Below, piece after piece: positions 9,385 to 19,868 of a DNA stretch of 64,000 nt (position 1 is its first letter; each line of letters opens with the position of its first letter). The notes below the pieces were generated by a model. It was given only the letters and a program-made list of their open reading frames with translations. It was not told the DNA's origin and made no database searches. Source of the DNA: JAJCYL01 sp963664285 (GTDB taxonomy: Bacteria; Bacteroidota; Bacteroidia; Cytophagales; Cyclobacteriaceae); NCBI GenBank assembly GCA_963664285.2, contig CAXXNX010000055.1, positions 1-64,000 on the forward strand, read 5' to 3'. The position numbers were made by a program, and so were the translations under genes.

Positions 9385-10425
9385 ATGAACGATCTAAACA
9401 AAATTACAATGAAAAATATTTCCGCCGTCTTAATTCTATTAATAGGATTAACTACTAACCTTCAAGCTCAGAACGAGGTTGAAGCAGATGAAAAACCAAC
9501 TTTTTCTTTTGCAGGCTCAATTGATTCCTATTATAGAGCCAACTTAAATGCGACCAATGACCCTGAAACCGGTGGCAGTCTCGCCCCGGCAACATCATTT
9601 GCCAATCTACCGGGTTTTGCCCTAGGTATGGCTAATATCATTGGATCATACGATGGAGAAAAGGCTGGTTTTGTTGCTGATCTCGCCTTCGGACCTCGAG
9701 GTGCTGAAGCTGTCTTTGGTTCTGGGCCAGCATTAAATGTTGTGAATCAACTATATGCCTACATAAATGTAAGTGACGCTGTAACTGTTACTTTGGGCAA
9801 CTTCAACACCTTCCTGGGTTATGAAGTGATTTCGCCTACAGGTAACTACAATTACTCCACCTCTTACATGTTTTCTTATGGGCCTTTTTCTCATACCGGT
9901 GTTAAATTGGATGCCTCTTTTGAGATCGGATTTAGCTTCATGGCTGGTGTGTTCAATGAAACCGATGCTACTGATTTCAACCCCGATGGAACATACACTG
10001 CAGGTACGCAATTGGGATATGAAGCCGCGTCGGGAGGGGTATGGTTGAATTTACTGTTTGATGAGGATTATTTTCAGACCGACTTGACAACAGGTTGGGA
10101 TATATCCGATAAGATTTATTTAGGTTTTAATGGTACCTATTCCACTGCTTTTTATGGTGCAGCGGGGTACTTCCAGGTGGCTGCTTCTGACGCTTTTGGT
10201 CTTGGATTGAGAGCAGAATATTTCAAAGATGATGATGGAGTGGCATTAATCCCTAAAGAAAGTGTATTTGATGTTACTTTGTCTGCGAACTATAAAGTCG
10301 GAAGTCTCACAATTATCCCTGAATTCAGGGTAGATATAACTTCTGAGGACATGTTCATGAACGATGAATTGACTCCCCAGCGTTCACTTGCTTCGTTCCT
10401 GGTAGCTGCAGTTTATGCTTTTTAA
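9385..10425 (+). CDS. Outer membrane beta-barrel porin, OmpL-like (bbp2 type)
   Basis: The 346-residue protein has an N-terminal signal peptide ending near LQAQ (residue 29 from the first Met; a second Met at 9409, MKNISAV, is the more likely start). The mature part shows alternating short strands and ends with the aromatic residue Phe (VAAVYAF), typical of beta-barrel outer membrane proteins. The segments NQLYAYINVSDAVTVTLGNF and FGLGLRAEYF resemble putative OmpL-like barrel porins. Its position directly after amt suggests a role in outer-membrane entry of small nitrogenous solutes, but that is inference. No lesion is visible. Confidence 0.75.
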   Translation: MNDLNKITMKNISAVLILLIGLTTNLQAQNEVEADEKPTFSFAGSIDSYYRANLNATNDPETGGSLAPATSFANLPGFALGMANIIGSYDGEKAGFVADLAFGPRGAEAVFGSGPALNVVNQLYAYINVSDAVTVTLGNFNTFLGYEVISPTGNYNYSTSYMFSYGPFSHTGVKLDASFEIGFSFMAGVFNETDATDFNPDGTYTAGTQLGYEAASGGVWLNLLFDEDYFQTDLTTGWDISDKIYLGFNGTYSTAFYGAAGYFQVAASDAFGLGLRAEYFKDDDGVALIPKESVFDVTLSANYKVGSLTIIPEFRVDITSEDMFMNDELTPQRSLASFLVAAVYAF

Positions 10426-10749
10426 GATTTTAGTTATGGGCTCATTTAGGATGTAATTACATCGAAGTCGATAATTGATTGAAATCCGTGGCACTAGATA
10501 GAGCTACACTATGACGACAAGTGTACTTTTAATTGCCACAGTTTCTTTTTACACAACTTGTCTTTAAAATGGGAAAATGTTAATTTGATGTTTATAAAGA
10601 GGCTGCAATCAGCTATTCATGGTTGTTTTTCCTGATAACATTTAACCCATGCCTAACAAGTTCGGGGAGCGAACATTTTTTCGTTATAGAAGTCGTTCTG
10701 AGATTTTTTCAAGTATCTTATTGATTTCAATAAGTTTCCCCGTTTTATA
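10426..10749 (+). other. Intergenic stretch after the porin gene
   Basis: About 320 bases with scattered stops in all frames. I see no gene, RNA or strong terminator. It precedes the remnant interrupted by the IS30 copy. Confidence 0.5.
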
Positions 10750-10899
10750 GCAGGAGCTGTGGAAAGGAAGTGAATTTATTGAAGCTCCTAATGCAACTTA
10801 TCAGGTTGAAATGACCTTACCTGGTACTGATTTGAAGGCGATAGCAAAGGATCTTCAACCAAAGAGTAAGAAATATCAAACTTTTGAAAATAAGTCAAT

Positions 10900-12012
10900 G
10901 CTGAGATCAACTAATAAGTGCAATTGAAGGATGAAAAAGCTTTTAAGGGCTTTTTCATCCTTCAAAAGCCTGAAACAGTGCAATCTTTGGATTGCAAAAT
11001 GTCAAAAAACTACACACATCTCAGTATTGATCAAAGGTATCAAATTGAAGCATTATTGAAAACAGGAGCTACTCAAAAGGAGATTGCCTGTATCGTTCAT
11101 TTTCACCCATCTACGATCTCACGTGAGCTTAAGCGAAATGTGGGTTCAAGAGGTAGGGGAGCTGGTGTCTATCGAACAGCAAATGCACAAAGGAGGACCA
11201 ATCTTCGTCATCAAGAAAAGCCAAAAAGAGTGATTTTCACCAAACCCATGAAAGACTGGATAGTTAACCGGCTCCAAGAAGATAGATGGAGTCCTGAATT
11301 GATCAGCCATCAGGGAAAGAAAACGAGAGAATGTCCACTTAGCCATGAATGGGATTTACCAATGGATATGGGAATGTAAGCACACCAACCACCAGGAGAA
11401 CCAAGAATACAAACAACTATACACATATCTAAAACATGGCAAACGAAGGCGCAAACGAGGAAACAGAAAAGATCGTAGAGGTATTATCCCGAATAGGGTA
11501 TCAATTGAACAGCGACCCCAGATCATTAACAAAAGGGAACGATTGGGAGATATAGAAGTCAATTTAATGATGGGTAAAAACCACAAAGGCTCTTTGTTGG
11601 TGATGACAGACCGAGCAAGTCTTTTTACCAGAATCAGAAAGATGCACAGTAAAAATGCCGATCAAATGGCCGAAGCTATTGTGGAGGAACTCTCTCAGGA
11701 TAAACACAAACTGGAAACACTCACTTTTGATAATGATATGGCATTTTCTAAACATGAGTTGATTGCTCAATCCCTTGATGTGGATGCCTATTTCACTCGT
11801 CCCTATACTAGTCAGGATAAAGGGACAGTTGAAAATAGGATTGGGGTAATCAGAAGGTTTTATCCTAAGAAAACAGATATTAGATTTGTTACAGGAGGAG
11901 CAAATCAAAGTTGTTGAAAACAAAATCAATGAACGCCCTGTTAGAAAATTTAATTACCTAAACGCAAAGCAAGTGCTACAAAGGAAAATTGCACTTATTA
12001 CTTGAACTTACA
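10900..12012 (+). mobile_element. IS30-family element, copy 1 (inactive), 3-bp target duplication
   Basis: The ends are GCTGAGATCAACTAATAAGT (left) and TGTAAGTTCAAGTAATAAGT (right, reverse complement), matching at 20 of 26 positions overall. It is flanked by AAT at 10897-10899 and 12013-12015. Length is 1113 bp against 1110 bp for the intact copy at 52042-53151. The three extra bases are all insertions, two of them inside the transposase. A strong hairpin (TTGAAGGATGAAAAAGC with its complement, 10923-10967) lies between the left end and the transposase. Confidence 0.92.
10999..12005 (+). pseudogene. IS30 transposase, two frameshifts
   Basis: It is nearly identical to the intact 334-residue transposase at 52140-53144. 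The N-terminal HTH (TQKEIACIVHFHPSTISREL) and the DDE core are recognisable. One extra G near 11351-11353 and one extra G near 11892-11895 break the frame, so the product is truncated after about 126 residues. Starts at the ATG of MSKNYTHLS. Confidence 0.9.
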
Positions 12013-12339
12013 AATTGTGAATATGTCATTTGTAGTCTATGAAAACGCACCTATCGGGAACAGATCATTCGGACGAATTAGATACAATATTCATCTAAAA
12101 CAGGAGGGAGATCTACTCACATGTCTTTTTAAAGATTTTTCTTTCAGGAAATTGAACGAAATGCCCGGTACGGAAAACTGGAAGAAGTAGGTGGCCGACC
12201 CAAGGAAATATCAACTGTCAAAGACGAGCTCACCGAAACCCAGTGGAACATAATCCGCTGGAAGACAGAAGTAGTGTTGAAAGAAAAATTGCGGTAATCT
12301 CATCTCATAATTTACAGGCAGTAGGCATGCAATAGTTTA

Positions 12340-12554
12340 TTATTCAACTGATTTATAAACCTTTCCGTGTTTCATCACAAAATCTACATCCTGTAATAAC
12401 TCAATATATCTCAAGACATCCCCTTTTACGGCGATAATATCAGCGAATTTTCCTTCGCTGACCGTTCCGTAATCATTTGCAACTTTCATCATTAGACTGG
12501 GCCAGTAGGCTGCAGCCTTAATTGCCAGTAAAGGATCGTAGCCAAATTCATTAA
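12340..12554 (-). pseudogene. Amidohydrolase C-terminal fragment, cut by IS1380
   Basis: The last ~71 residues of an imidazolonepropionase-like metal-dependent amidohydrolase remain. Conserved tail elements are AIKAAAYWPSLMM, GTVSEGKFADIIAVKGDVL and VDFVMKHGKVYK. The N-terminal metal-binding barrel is absent. Upstream of the insertion (beyond 15806) the reading continues only a few codons (EL) before an in-frame TAG and unrelated sequence, so the gene was already a remnant when the IS arrived. The IS1380 end supplies an in-frame ATG (reverse strand, 12559-12561), so a 73-codon ORF is visible, but a functional enzyme is not expected. Confidence 0.8.
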
Positions 12555-12955
12555 CCCGCATTATTCATAGGCCACCAATTTTGGGATTAATAATGGGTTG
12601 CTAACTATTTTTGATTGGAGTGTATGTATTAATTTGAAGATCAACCAGGTTTCTGGATTTCAAAGGACATTAGAGCGTTTTTTTGTTAGAATTTTTCAAT
12701 TTTCAGTCAAAGCTCTATTGTGTTCTTATGGAAGAACATTTTTTTGATTAAACTAAAACTGTTTAACTGATCGGTCAGTTCACCGTAAGCAAATCGCCCA
12801 GCAGGTATTGATATCTAAAGGCTCTTGAGAATTGTATTGTCAATGATCTTTTCCTTTCTTTCAGGCACGCCCCACCTTCATCAGGTAAAGCCGGATATTG
12901 TCCACTTGCCATCGTTTAGCAAAGTGGTGTTTTGTTTTGGCAATTAATAATTTAA

Positions 12956-14577
12956 CCCGAAAAATTCATAGTAGACAATAAAAAACAGGCATAAATTGCT
13001 TATATTGAGATAGTTAGACAACAAAATAAGCAATTAATTTATGCCTGAATATAAGGAAAAAGATACCGTATTTTATCGAGGAAAACAAGCTTTTAAATTT
13101 GATTTTTCAGCATCAGCGATTAGCTCAGACGGAGCGATATTGTTAAGTGAAAAAGTAGAGAGAAAGACTGGTCTATTAAAAAGCTTCGCCGCACTGATTC
13201 CTGACTATCGAAACCCCTTTTTTATCGAATACACTTATGAAGAAATGCTTCGCCAACGGGTGTTTTTAATGATGCAGGGCTATCAGGATTGCAATGACGA
13301 ACAAAAACTCCGAGAGGATCCGGTGATCCGTAAAGTACTAGATAGCGGATTATGTTCCCAGCCTACTTTAAGTCGATTTGAAAACAAGGCCGATCGGAGT
13401 CTGATCTACCAGATGAGTCAATGGTTTGTAGACCGTTATGTAGAGGAGTTGAAAGAGAAGACTGGTCAAATCATCATTGATGTAGATGGTACCGATGACC
13501 CTACTCATGGATCCCAACAACTCAGTTTGTATAATGGCTATTATGGACAGACTATGTACCATGAGTTGTTCTTTAAGGACGGGAACACCGGTCAGGTCAT
13601 TTTACCAGTACTACGTCCGGGCAATTGTCACTCCAACAAATGGTTTGTGGCCTTATTGAAAAGGATTGTCATTAAAATCAGAAAAAAAACTGCCCTCAGT
13701 AAAGATCCTTATTCGAGCGGATAGTGGCTTTTCAGGAGCATCTTTTTATCGGATAGCTAAGCAGTTTGACCTTCAATTTTGTTTAGGTATTAGTAGTAAT
13801 GAAGTTTTAAAGACTTTTACCAAACAGACTATCATTGAAGTAAAAAAGGAATATGCTTCAAAAATCATCAAACATCAAGAGTTTGTTGGCCCGTTTACTT
13901 ACCAGGCCAAAAGCTGGGATCGTTCTGAAAAGCTGTACGCCAAAGTGGAGTCTACCGGAAAAGGAATGAATGTCCGTTACTTTGTGAGCAACTTTGAAGC
14001 GATGACCGCTCAACAGATTTACTTTGATTTTTATGTCAAGCGAGGTGATGCCAGTGAAAATCGAATAAAGGAACTCAAAAACATGACTTATTCCGACCGG
14101 CTTTCCTGTCATCGCTACTGGGCCAATTTCATGCGTTTAATCATCGCTACCCTCTGTTATGAAATGTTCCGGCAGATTAAATTATTAATTGCCAAAACAA
14201 AACACCACTTTGCTAAACGATGGCAAGTGGACAATATCCGGCTTTACCTGATGAAGGTTGGGGCGTGCCTGAAAGAAAGGAAAAGATCATTGACAATACA
14301 ATTCTCAAGAGCCTTTAGATATCAATACCTGCTGGGCGATTTGCTTACGGTGAACTGACCGATCAGTTAAACAGTTTGATTTAATCAAAAAAATGTTCTT
14401 CCATAAGAACACAATAGAGCTTTGACTGAAAATTGAAAAATTCTAACAAAAAAACGCTCTAATGTCCTTTGAAATCCAGAAACCTGGTTGATCTTCAAAT
14501 TAATACATACACTCCAATCAAAAATAGTTAGCAACCCATTATTAATCCCAAAATTGGTGGCCTATGAATAATGCGGG
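12956..14577 (+). mobile_element. IS1380-family element copy B, nested inside copy A
   Basis: A plus-oriented 1622-bp copy flanked by TTAA at 12952-12955 and 14578-14581, the latter continuing into the transposase gene of copy A. The head-to-head nesting makes a very large inverted repeat. The leader carries an inverted repeat whose 3' arm covers the transposase ATG (see the finding on IS leaders). Confidence 0.93.
13041..14358 (+). pseudogene. IS1380 transposase of copy B, frameshifted in an A-run
   Basis: The intact homologue is 438 residues. Here an extra A in the run at 13682-13688 (IRKKTALS instead of IRKKLPSV) splits the gene after residue 216. The N-part ends at 13724 and the C-part continues in the other frame to 14358. 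Family features seen are VDGTDDPTHGSQ (first catalytic Asp region), RADSGFSG (second Asp) and the late segment KRGDASENRIKELK (Glu). Confidence 0.9.
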
Positions 14578-15720
14578 TTAATCTGCCGGAACATTTCATA
14601 ACAGAGGGTAGCGATGATTAAACGCATGAAATTGGCCCAGTAGCGATGACAGGAAAGCCGGTCGGAATAAGTCATGTTTTTGAGTTCCTTTATTCGATTT
14701 TCACTGGCATCACCTCGCTTGACATAAAAATCAAAGTAAATCTGTTGAGCGGTCATCGCTTCAAAGTTGCTCACAAAGTAACGGACATTCATTCCTTTTC
14801 CGGTAGACTCCACTTTGGCGTACAGCTTTTCAGAACGATCCCAGCTTTTGGCCTGGTAAGTAAACGGGCCAACAAACTCTTGATGTTTGATGATTTTTGA
14901 AGCATATTCCTTTTTTACTTCAATGATAGTCTGTTTGGTAAAAGTCTTTAAAACTTCATTACTACTAATACCTAAACAAAATTGAAGGTCAAACTGCTTA
15001 GCTATCCGATAAAAAGATGCTCCTGAAAAGCCACTATCCGCTCGAATAAGGATCTTTACTGAGGGCAGTTTTTTTCTGATTTTAATGACAATCCTTTTCA
15101 ATAAGGCCACAAACCATTTGTTGGAGTGACAATTGCCCGGACGTAGTACTGGTAAAATGACCTGACCGGTGTTCCCGTCCTTAAAGAACAACTCATGGTG
15201 CATAGTCTGTCCATAATAGCCATTATACAAACTGAGTTGTTGGGATCCATGAGTAGGGTCATCGGTACCATCTACATCAATGATGATTTGACCAGTCTTC
15301 TCTTTCAACTCCTCTACATAACGGTCTACAAACCATTGACTCATCTGGTAGATCAGACTCCGATCGGCCTTGTTTTCAAATCGACTTAAAGTAGGCTGGG
15401 AACATAATCCGCTATCTAGTACTTTACGGATCACCGGATCCTCTCGGAGTTTTTGTTCGTCATTGCAATCCTGATAGCCCTGCATCATTAAAAACACCCG
15501 TTGGCGAAGCATTTCTTCATAAGTGTATTCGATAAAAAAGGGGTTTCGATAGTCAGGAATCAGTGCGGCGAAGCTTTTTAATAGACCAGTCTTTCTCTCT
15601 ACTTTTTCACTTAACAATATCGCTCCGTCTGAGCTAATCACTGATGCTGAAAAAATCAAATTTAAAAGCTTGTTTTCCTCGATAAAATACGGTATCTTTT
15701 TCCTTATATTCAGGCATAAA
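14567..15720 (-). pseudogene. IS1380 transposase of copy A, split by copy B and frameshifted near its start
   Basis: The reading frame from 15659 covers most of the transposase up to FRQI, where copy B is inserted. The last ~70 codons lie at 12774-12951 on the other side of copy B. The normal start (MPEYKEKD, ATG at about 15718) is out of frame because of an extra A near 15651-15655 (AAAAAATC instead of AAAAATC), so only an internal start would remain. The protein is not functional. Confidence 0.88.
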
Positions 15721-15806
15721 TTAATTGCTTATTTTGTTGTCTAACTATCTCAATATAAGCAATTTATGCCTGTTTTTTATTGTCTACTATGAATTTTTCG
15801 GGTTAA

Positions 15807-15995
15807 GCTCCTACATTGAATCTGAGCCATTAGGGTTCCGACTAAAATTCTTAAAAGGTATCAGAGATCAATTGAGGTACTCAATTGTCAACAACACAGG
15901 GCATCAACCCTTTCAAGCATTTTATCTACGCTTGTGCTACCTTTAATTTCTGCGCAATTCACGGGATATACCCACTGCGCATTACCTGCAATATT
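15807..15995 (-). pseudogene. Fragment: C-terminal piece of an unrecognised gene plus dispersed-repeat copy
   Basis: On the minus strand, codons for NAQWVYPVNCAEIKGSTSVD and a short tail end at a stop at 15888-15890. The sequence after that stop (15825-15887) matches the dispersed repeat found at about 27127-27200 and 30150-30210 (ACTAAAATTCTTAAAAGGTA here). I do not recognise the protein. It is presumably the remnant of a gene lost by recombination next to the IS1380 insertion. Confidence 0.45.
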
Positions 15996-16053
15996 TTTGA
16001 TAATTATAATATGATATTATAAAAAAATCAGCCTGTGTTATCTTGCTATTTCA

Positions 16054-17759
16054 GGGCGTCTTTGAATAAATTAAGATTCTGATAATCAAAGAGTTAAAAG
16101 AGGTTTGAAAGGATAAAGAACCCCGAAATCGGCCGAATAGGGCTTTTTTCGGGGTTTTTGTTTTGCTAGATTGTGGTGTAGAACACATCTAACACCACAA
16201 ATTAGAATGCAAAAAAGGCTTTTCCAACCCGAATATGGTTTAACTCCAAAATGGTATTTGTTTAAGAGCAGTAAATTGGGTGCAGTTTATGATAGTCTAC
16301 CGTGGAATCAGTTAGCGGACTGCCTGCCTGAAGAAAATAACGGACCTGGTGCTCCCCGGTGGTTTTCCTCAAAAGGGATGTTTGCGCTGATGTTTCTTAA
16401 GTCCTACCTGAGTATCAGTGATGAGAAACTAATAGAACGCTTTAACTCCGATTGGAGCCTACAGTTGTTCTGTGGCAAAATGTTATCAGACACAGAGAAG
16501 ATTCGAGACAATGCTATCGTAAGCCGCATCCGCAGTTATCTGGCTGAGTATACAGACTGGCAACAGCTCCAACAAATATTGATCGAACATTGGAAAAGAG
16601 ACATGAATAATACCCATGTGCTTTTAATGGACGCTACCTGTTATGAGAGTTATATCCGTTTTCCTACTGATGTAAAGCTGTTATGGGAATGCTGCCATTG
16701 GGTGTTTGAAAAGCAATTGTTCCGATGGTGTAAAGTAGTGAGAAAGAAAAGGCCTCGCTCCAAATATGTTGAACAAAAGCGCAGACAACGCGATTATGAG
16801 AAAAGACGCAGGAAGACCTATAAAGAAGGACGTAAGCGTAAAAAAGCCCTGTTGTATCTGCTACACAAGGGGTTGATCCAACTTCAACAAGTTCTCAACG
16901 ATGCTAAACTGCCACTGCTTAATGAGCAGGAAAGAGATTACCTGAGAACCATCAAAAAAGTACTTGAACAACAGCAGTTCCTACAAACCCACCCGGCCAA
17001 AGAGTTAAAAAACCGCATCGTATCATTGGCAAAACCCTATGTCAGGCCGATAGTCAGGGGAAAAGAGAACAAAAGAGTTGAGTTTGGCATGAAGGTACAT
17101 ATGCTGCAAGTGGATGGGATCTGCATGATTGAGTGTATGAATTTCAACGCTTTCAATGAATCCACCCGGCTCAAGATTAGTACTGTAAAGCACAAACGAC
17201 ACTTTGGAGCGCTTAATCAATTGGGAGCTGACCTGATCTATGCCACAAATGCCAATCGAAGATTTTGCACCAAAAAGAAAATCTTCACTTGCTTTCCTAA
17301 GAAAGGCCCCCAACCTCTTACTAAACAAGACAGTCGGCTCAGTGGACTCATCGCCAATCAAAGGGCTACAGTGATGGAAGGCAGCTTCGGTGACCACAAA
17401 ACTCATTACGGGACCAACAGGATTAAAGTTAAAGGAGAGAAAAATGAAAGACTGTTTGTCTTTTTTGCTGTGATGACCGCTAACGCAGTAAAAATTAGTA
17501 AAAGAAAACTATTGCTAAATACAGTTGATCCACCATTCCAACAGGCCGCATAACTAAAAAACAAAAGTTCGTTTTCTACTTCAAAGGAAGCACTATGTCT
17601 ATACACCAAAAACGCACTTTCAAACTCTATTTTGTAACAAAAATTGTACTCTTTCAAGAGCAGGTAATCAGTATGATGATCAATCTCTCCTCTATTGAAA
17701 ATCCTGATCCCATTTTTAACCCCTCTTTCTTCTCGCTGAACTAATTTTCAAGGACGCCC
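16054..17759 (+). mobile_element. IS5/IS1182-like element with 7-bp target duplication, copy 1
   Basis: Ends GGGCGTCTTTGAATAAATT and (reverse complement) GGGCGTCCTTGAAAATTAG form the inverted repeat. It is flanked by TATTTCA at 16047-16053 and 17760-17766. A terminator-like hairpin (CCCCGAAA / TTTCGGGG followed by T-run, about 16120-16158) lies between the left end and the transposase. A nearly identical copy is at 61731-63435. Confidence 0.9.
16207..17553 (+). CDS. Transposase, IS5/IS1182-like DDE family (copy 1)
   Basis: About 448 residues if translation starts at the ATG at 16207 (MQKRLFQPEYG). A TTG 36 bases upstream is in frame but lies just after the leader hairpin. The motif LLMDATCYESYIRFPTDVKLL (shown to residue 'V' in the copy's DDE core) and RVEFGMKVHMLQVDG match DDE transposases with a DAT-YPTD type core. 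The Lys/Arg-rich middle is probably DNA-binding. The gene is complete and differs from the copy at 61884 by very few bases, so it could be active. Group assignment between IS5 and IS1182 cannot be settled by eye. Confidence 0.88.
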   Translation: MQKRLFQPEYGLTPKWYLFKSSKLGAVYDSLPWNQLADCLPEENNGPGAPRWFSSKGMFALMFLKSYLSISDEKLIERFNSDWSLQLFCGKMLSDTEKIRDNAIVSRIRSYLAEYTDWQQLQQILIEHWKRDMNNTHVLLMDATCYESYIRFPTDVKLLWECCHWVFEKQLFRWCKVVRKKRPRSKYVEQKRRQRDYEKRRRKTYKEGRKRKKALLYLLHKGLIQLQQVLNDAKLPLLNEQERDYLRTIKKVLEQQQFLQTHPAKELKNRIVSLAKPYVRPIVRGKENKRVEFGMKVHMLQVDGICMIECMNFNAFNESTRLKISTVKHKRHFGALNQLGADLIYATNANRRFCTKKKIFTCFPKKGPQPLTKQDSRLSGLIANQRATVMEGSFGDHKTHYGTNRIKVKGEKNERLFVFFAVMTANAVKISKRKLLLNTVDPPFQQAA

Positions 17760-18205
17760 TATTTCATATATGCTTTTCTAGCGCACAAGCTCAATCTGTC
17801 ACTATCCAGGAAAGGTTGGGCTATTCAAAAGATACCAAATTACTGATTATCCATGCCGATGATATTGGTGTATTCATTCAGAGAATATAGCAAGTATTTA
17901 TGCCATGGAATATGGTTCAGTGAATTCTGGTAGTATAATGGTTTCATGTGAATTCTCATTTCTTTAAAGTTTTATAATTGATAGCTATTTCTAATTTATT
18001 ATTCTGCATCATTCATCTATAAAATCAGTTTCAATATCTGATGCATTTATCCAAATTGGAACTATTGCTTCTTTATTGATTACCATCTTGTCATACAGAT
18101 TTCTGTATTTATCCCATGTGTATTCATAACTATGAAAAATATCCCCTTCTCCGGACATTCTTGGATCTGATTGATTCTTTAATTCCTCTTCCATTTTGCT
18201 AACTA

Positions 18206-19700
18206 GGGCTTCCTCAAAAAGTAGTACCCATCAAATTAGCAGCCCTAGATAGATTGAGCACGAATAGGGTTGCAGCAATCCAAGTTTGTGAAGTTGATTT
18301 AAGCTTGGCTTTGATTTCATTGAGCGAGTAAGCTTGTTTGGCATTGCCTATTCTTCCCTCAATGGCATTCCTCTCAGCATATTCCTTTTTTGATTTAGCC
18401 TTCTGGTATGCTGATTTCTTCACAGGTTTTCCTTTTGTGGCAGCTGTCATCCTTATGCTGTTTTCTTTACACCAATTGCGATTCTTATTGGTAGCATAGA
18501 TTTTATCGGCCTGTATAAGTTCAGGGTAATAACCAAACAAAGCCTTGTAGGTCTCTGCCTGATTGATCAGGTCCTCACTTTCATTATAGGCATTCCAGCT
18601 TAGGTTATCCTTGGTCATGAACCCATCCATGAGTGAAAGGCCCAACTTGGCACCAAACTCTACACTCTTGCCCTGCTTGCCCCTCACTATCGGGCGTACA
18701 TGGGGTTGTGAGATGCTCACTATCCGATCTTTACATTGGTGTGGGCTTTCTTGCTCATACATGCCTTGTTGCTGCTTATAAAGGGTATGGACCACCATCA
18801 GTTCCTGCTGGGTTTTGTGGGGAAAAGGAAACGGCCCTTCCAACAGGTCCAGCATTTGATCGATATGGCCAGGTTCCTTTTTACACAGTTGAGCAACACA
18901 CGGATGGCCTTGCGGATCGATACAACTGATTTTTTCTTCTTTTTGGCTTCCTGCAAATAACGCTTATGGGCCATCCTGCGGTAAGTCCTGGGTTTGACCT
19001 CCATCTTGTCCCTGAGCAGGTCAAACAACCGGTCAACCATCTTTTCGGTCTTGATACGGGCTTCATTGACCAAACCAAGATCATTTGGGTAGGTGATGTA
19101 TTGATCTGCCACAGTGGCATCTATCTTTAATTTACCTTTTGGCCTTTTAGATACCGCACCCTTTTGGTTTGGTTTCCGGTCAGGAAGGGACACCATCATG
19201 ATGATTTTCGAGAATGCATCGAAAGTATCATCCCCTATTTTTTTTCGCATCTCCACAAAAAGCGTAGGCGAAAACACCAAACCAGGTGTGTAATGGTCCA
19301 AACCAAGAAAGAACTGCATGTATGGGTTTTCGCTGATGGTCAGCAAGGTCTCTTCATCGGACAACCCCAGTTTATGTTTTATAATAAATGCCCCTATGAT
19401 GTGCCTTGGGTTGACGCTCTTTGCTCCCATGTTGACGCTGAATTTCCTTTTGTAGATATTTACCAACTCATCCCATGGCAACAAGTTTGCAAGTGCTATC
19501 CATCTGTTGTTTGGGTTGAGTTTGATGGAGTTAATGGAGGAAAATTCTTCTATTTTGGTTTGGTACTGCGATGTGTAATCGATCATATGCAATGTTATAC
19601 GTCAAATATACAAATAACCTTGCATATATAAAAATATATTTACACGTGAATCGCTTAATATGAGCAATCAAGGTCGTTTTTATCCAATCTGAGGAAGCCC
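18206..19700 (-). mobile_element. IS5/IS1182-like element (second type), inactive
   Basis: Terminal inverted repeat AGGGCTTCCTCA at both ends. Flanking hexamers TAACTA (18200-18205) and TAATTA (19701-19706) look like a 6-bp duplication with one mismatch. The right flank is shared with a MITE-like element. About 1495 bp, with a frameshifted transposase. Confidence 0.8.
18214..19592 (-). pseudogene. IS5/IS1182-like transposase, frameshifted
   Basis: The N-part (19592 to about 18860) contains KLKIDATVADQYITYPNDLG, the DDE-core start of this family, and a typical MVDRLFDLLRDKMEVKPRTY stretch. The C-part, in a different frame from about 18855 to 18214, contains VEFGAKLGLSLMDGF and RNAIEGRIGNAKQAY, the region of the last acidic residue. 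The shift lies around 18850-18865 (KRNLAI to QMLDLLEG). The full protein would be about 455 residues. Because of the shift this copy is probably dead. Confidence 0.85.
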
Positions 19701-19706
19701 TAATTA

Positions 19707-19868
19707 GTGTCTCTAAGAAAACACACCTAAATTAAAAATTATTCTTATGGTCGATCTTTCCATTTTTTCTAATCGATTGATACTCAGGTATTAACTCATA
19801 GAAAGAAAATGAAAATCTCATCCATAATAATTCATTTTATAAAAAAAGGGCTGTTTTCTTAGAGACAC
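19707..19868. mobile_element. MITE-like element, copy 1 (162 bp)
   Basis: Perfect inverted repeat GTGTCTCTAAGAAAACA at both ends, no ORF, flanked by TAATTA at 19701-19706 and 19869-19874. A shorter diverged copy is at 24222-24309. It lies within sulfatase 1, immediately next to the IS5-like element. Confidence 0.75.

Larger units (their letters stand above)
10750..12297 (+). pseudogene. Unrecognised gene (DUF4468-like?) split by IS30 and frameshifted
   Basis: Coding remnants lie on both sides of the IS30 copy. The left part (to 10899) reads ELWKGSEFIEAPNATYQVEM and onward. After excising the IS and one AAT duplication the frame continues exactly (FENKS to IVNMSFVVYENAP) and runs to about 12165. 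A one-base shift then separates it from a tail ARYGKLEEVGGRPKEIS ending at 12297. The pattern GRIRYNIHLKQEGDLLTCLF loosely recalls the TBP-like repeats of DUF4468 secreted proteins, but this is weak. The 5' end is not identifiable. The gene is certainly disrupted, and its function is unknown. Confidence 0.55.
12555..15802 (-). mobile_element. IS1380-family element copy A, interrupted by copy B
   Basis: Minus-oriented IS1380 with ends CCCGCATTATTCATAG and (reverse complement) CCCGAAAAATTCATAG, flanked by TTAA at 12551-12554 and 15803-15806. Its 1.62-kb sequence is split at 12951/14582 by a second, plus-oriented copy of the same element that used a TTAA inside this copy's transposase gene. Outer and inner copies are almost identical to the one at 38459-40079. 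Confidence 0.93.
16016..17967 (+). pseudogene. ChbG/YdjC-like carbohydrate deacetylase N-terminus, split by an IS
   Basis: After excision of 16054-17759 and one TATTTCA copy, the two flanks join in frame as a signal peptide (KKSACVILLFHICFSSAQAQ) followed by VTIQERLGYSKDTKLLIIHA and DDIG. The LLIIHADDIG motif, with its metal-binding Asp-Asp, and HSENIASIYAMEYGSVNSGS are typical of the ChbG/HpnK family, which removes N-acetyl groups from oligosaccharides. A further one-base shift near 17874 and a stop at 17967 leave only about the first 70 residues of a normally ~280-residue enzyme. No ordinary start codon is evident. Its exported form and neighbouring sulfatases fit polysaccharide breakdown. 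Confidence 0.75.

Noticed and set aside
12340..12561. A 73-residue ORF as a genuine small protein
   Set aside because: It is the tail of an amidohydrolase and its start codon comes from the IS1380 end.
13858..14112. ORFs of 84 and 64 residues that recur on the opposite strand in each IS1380 copy
   Set aside because: They repeat only because the IS repeats; they are antisense to conserved transposase codons and have no family features.
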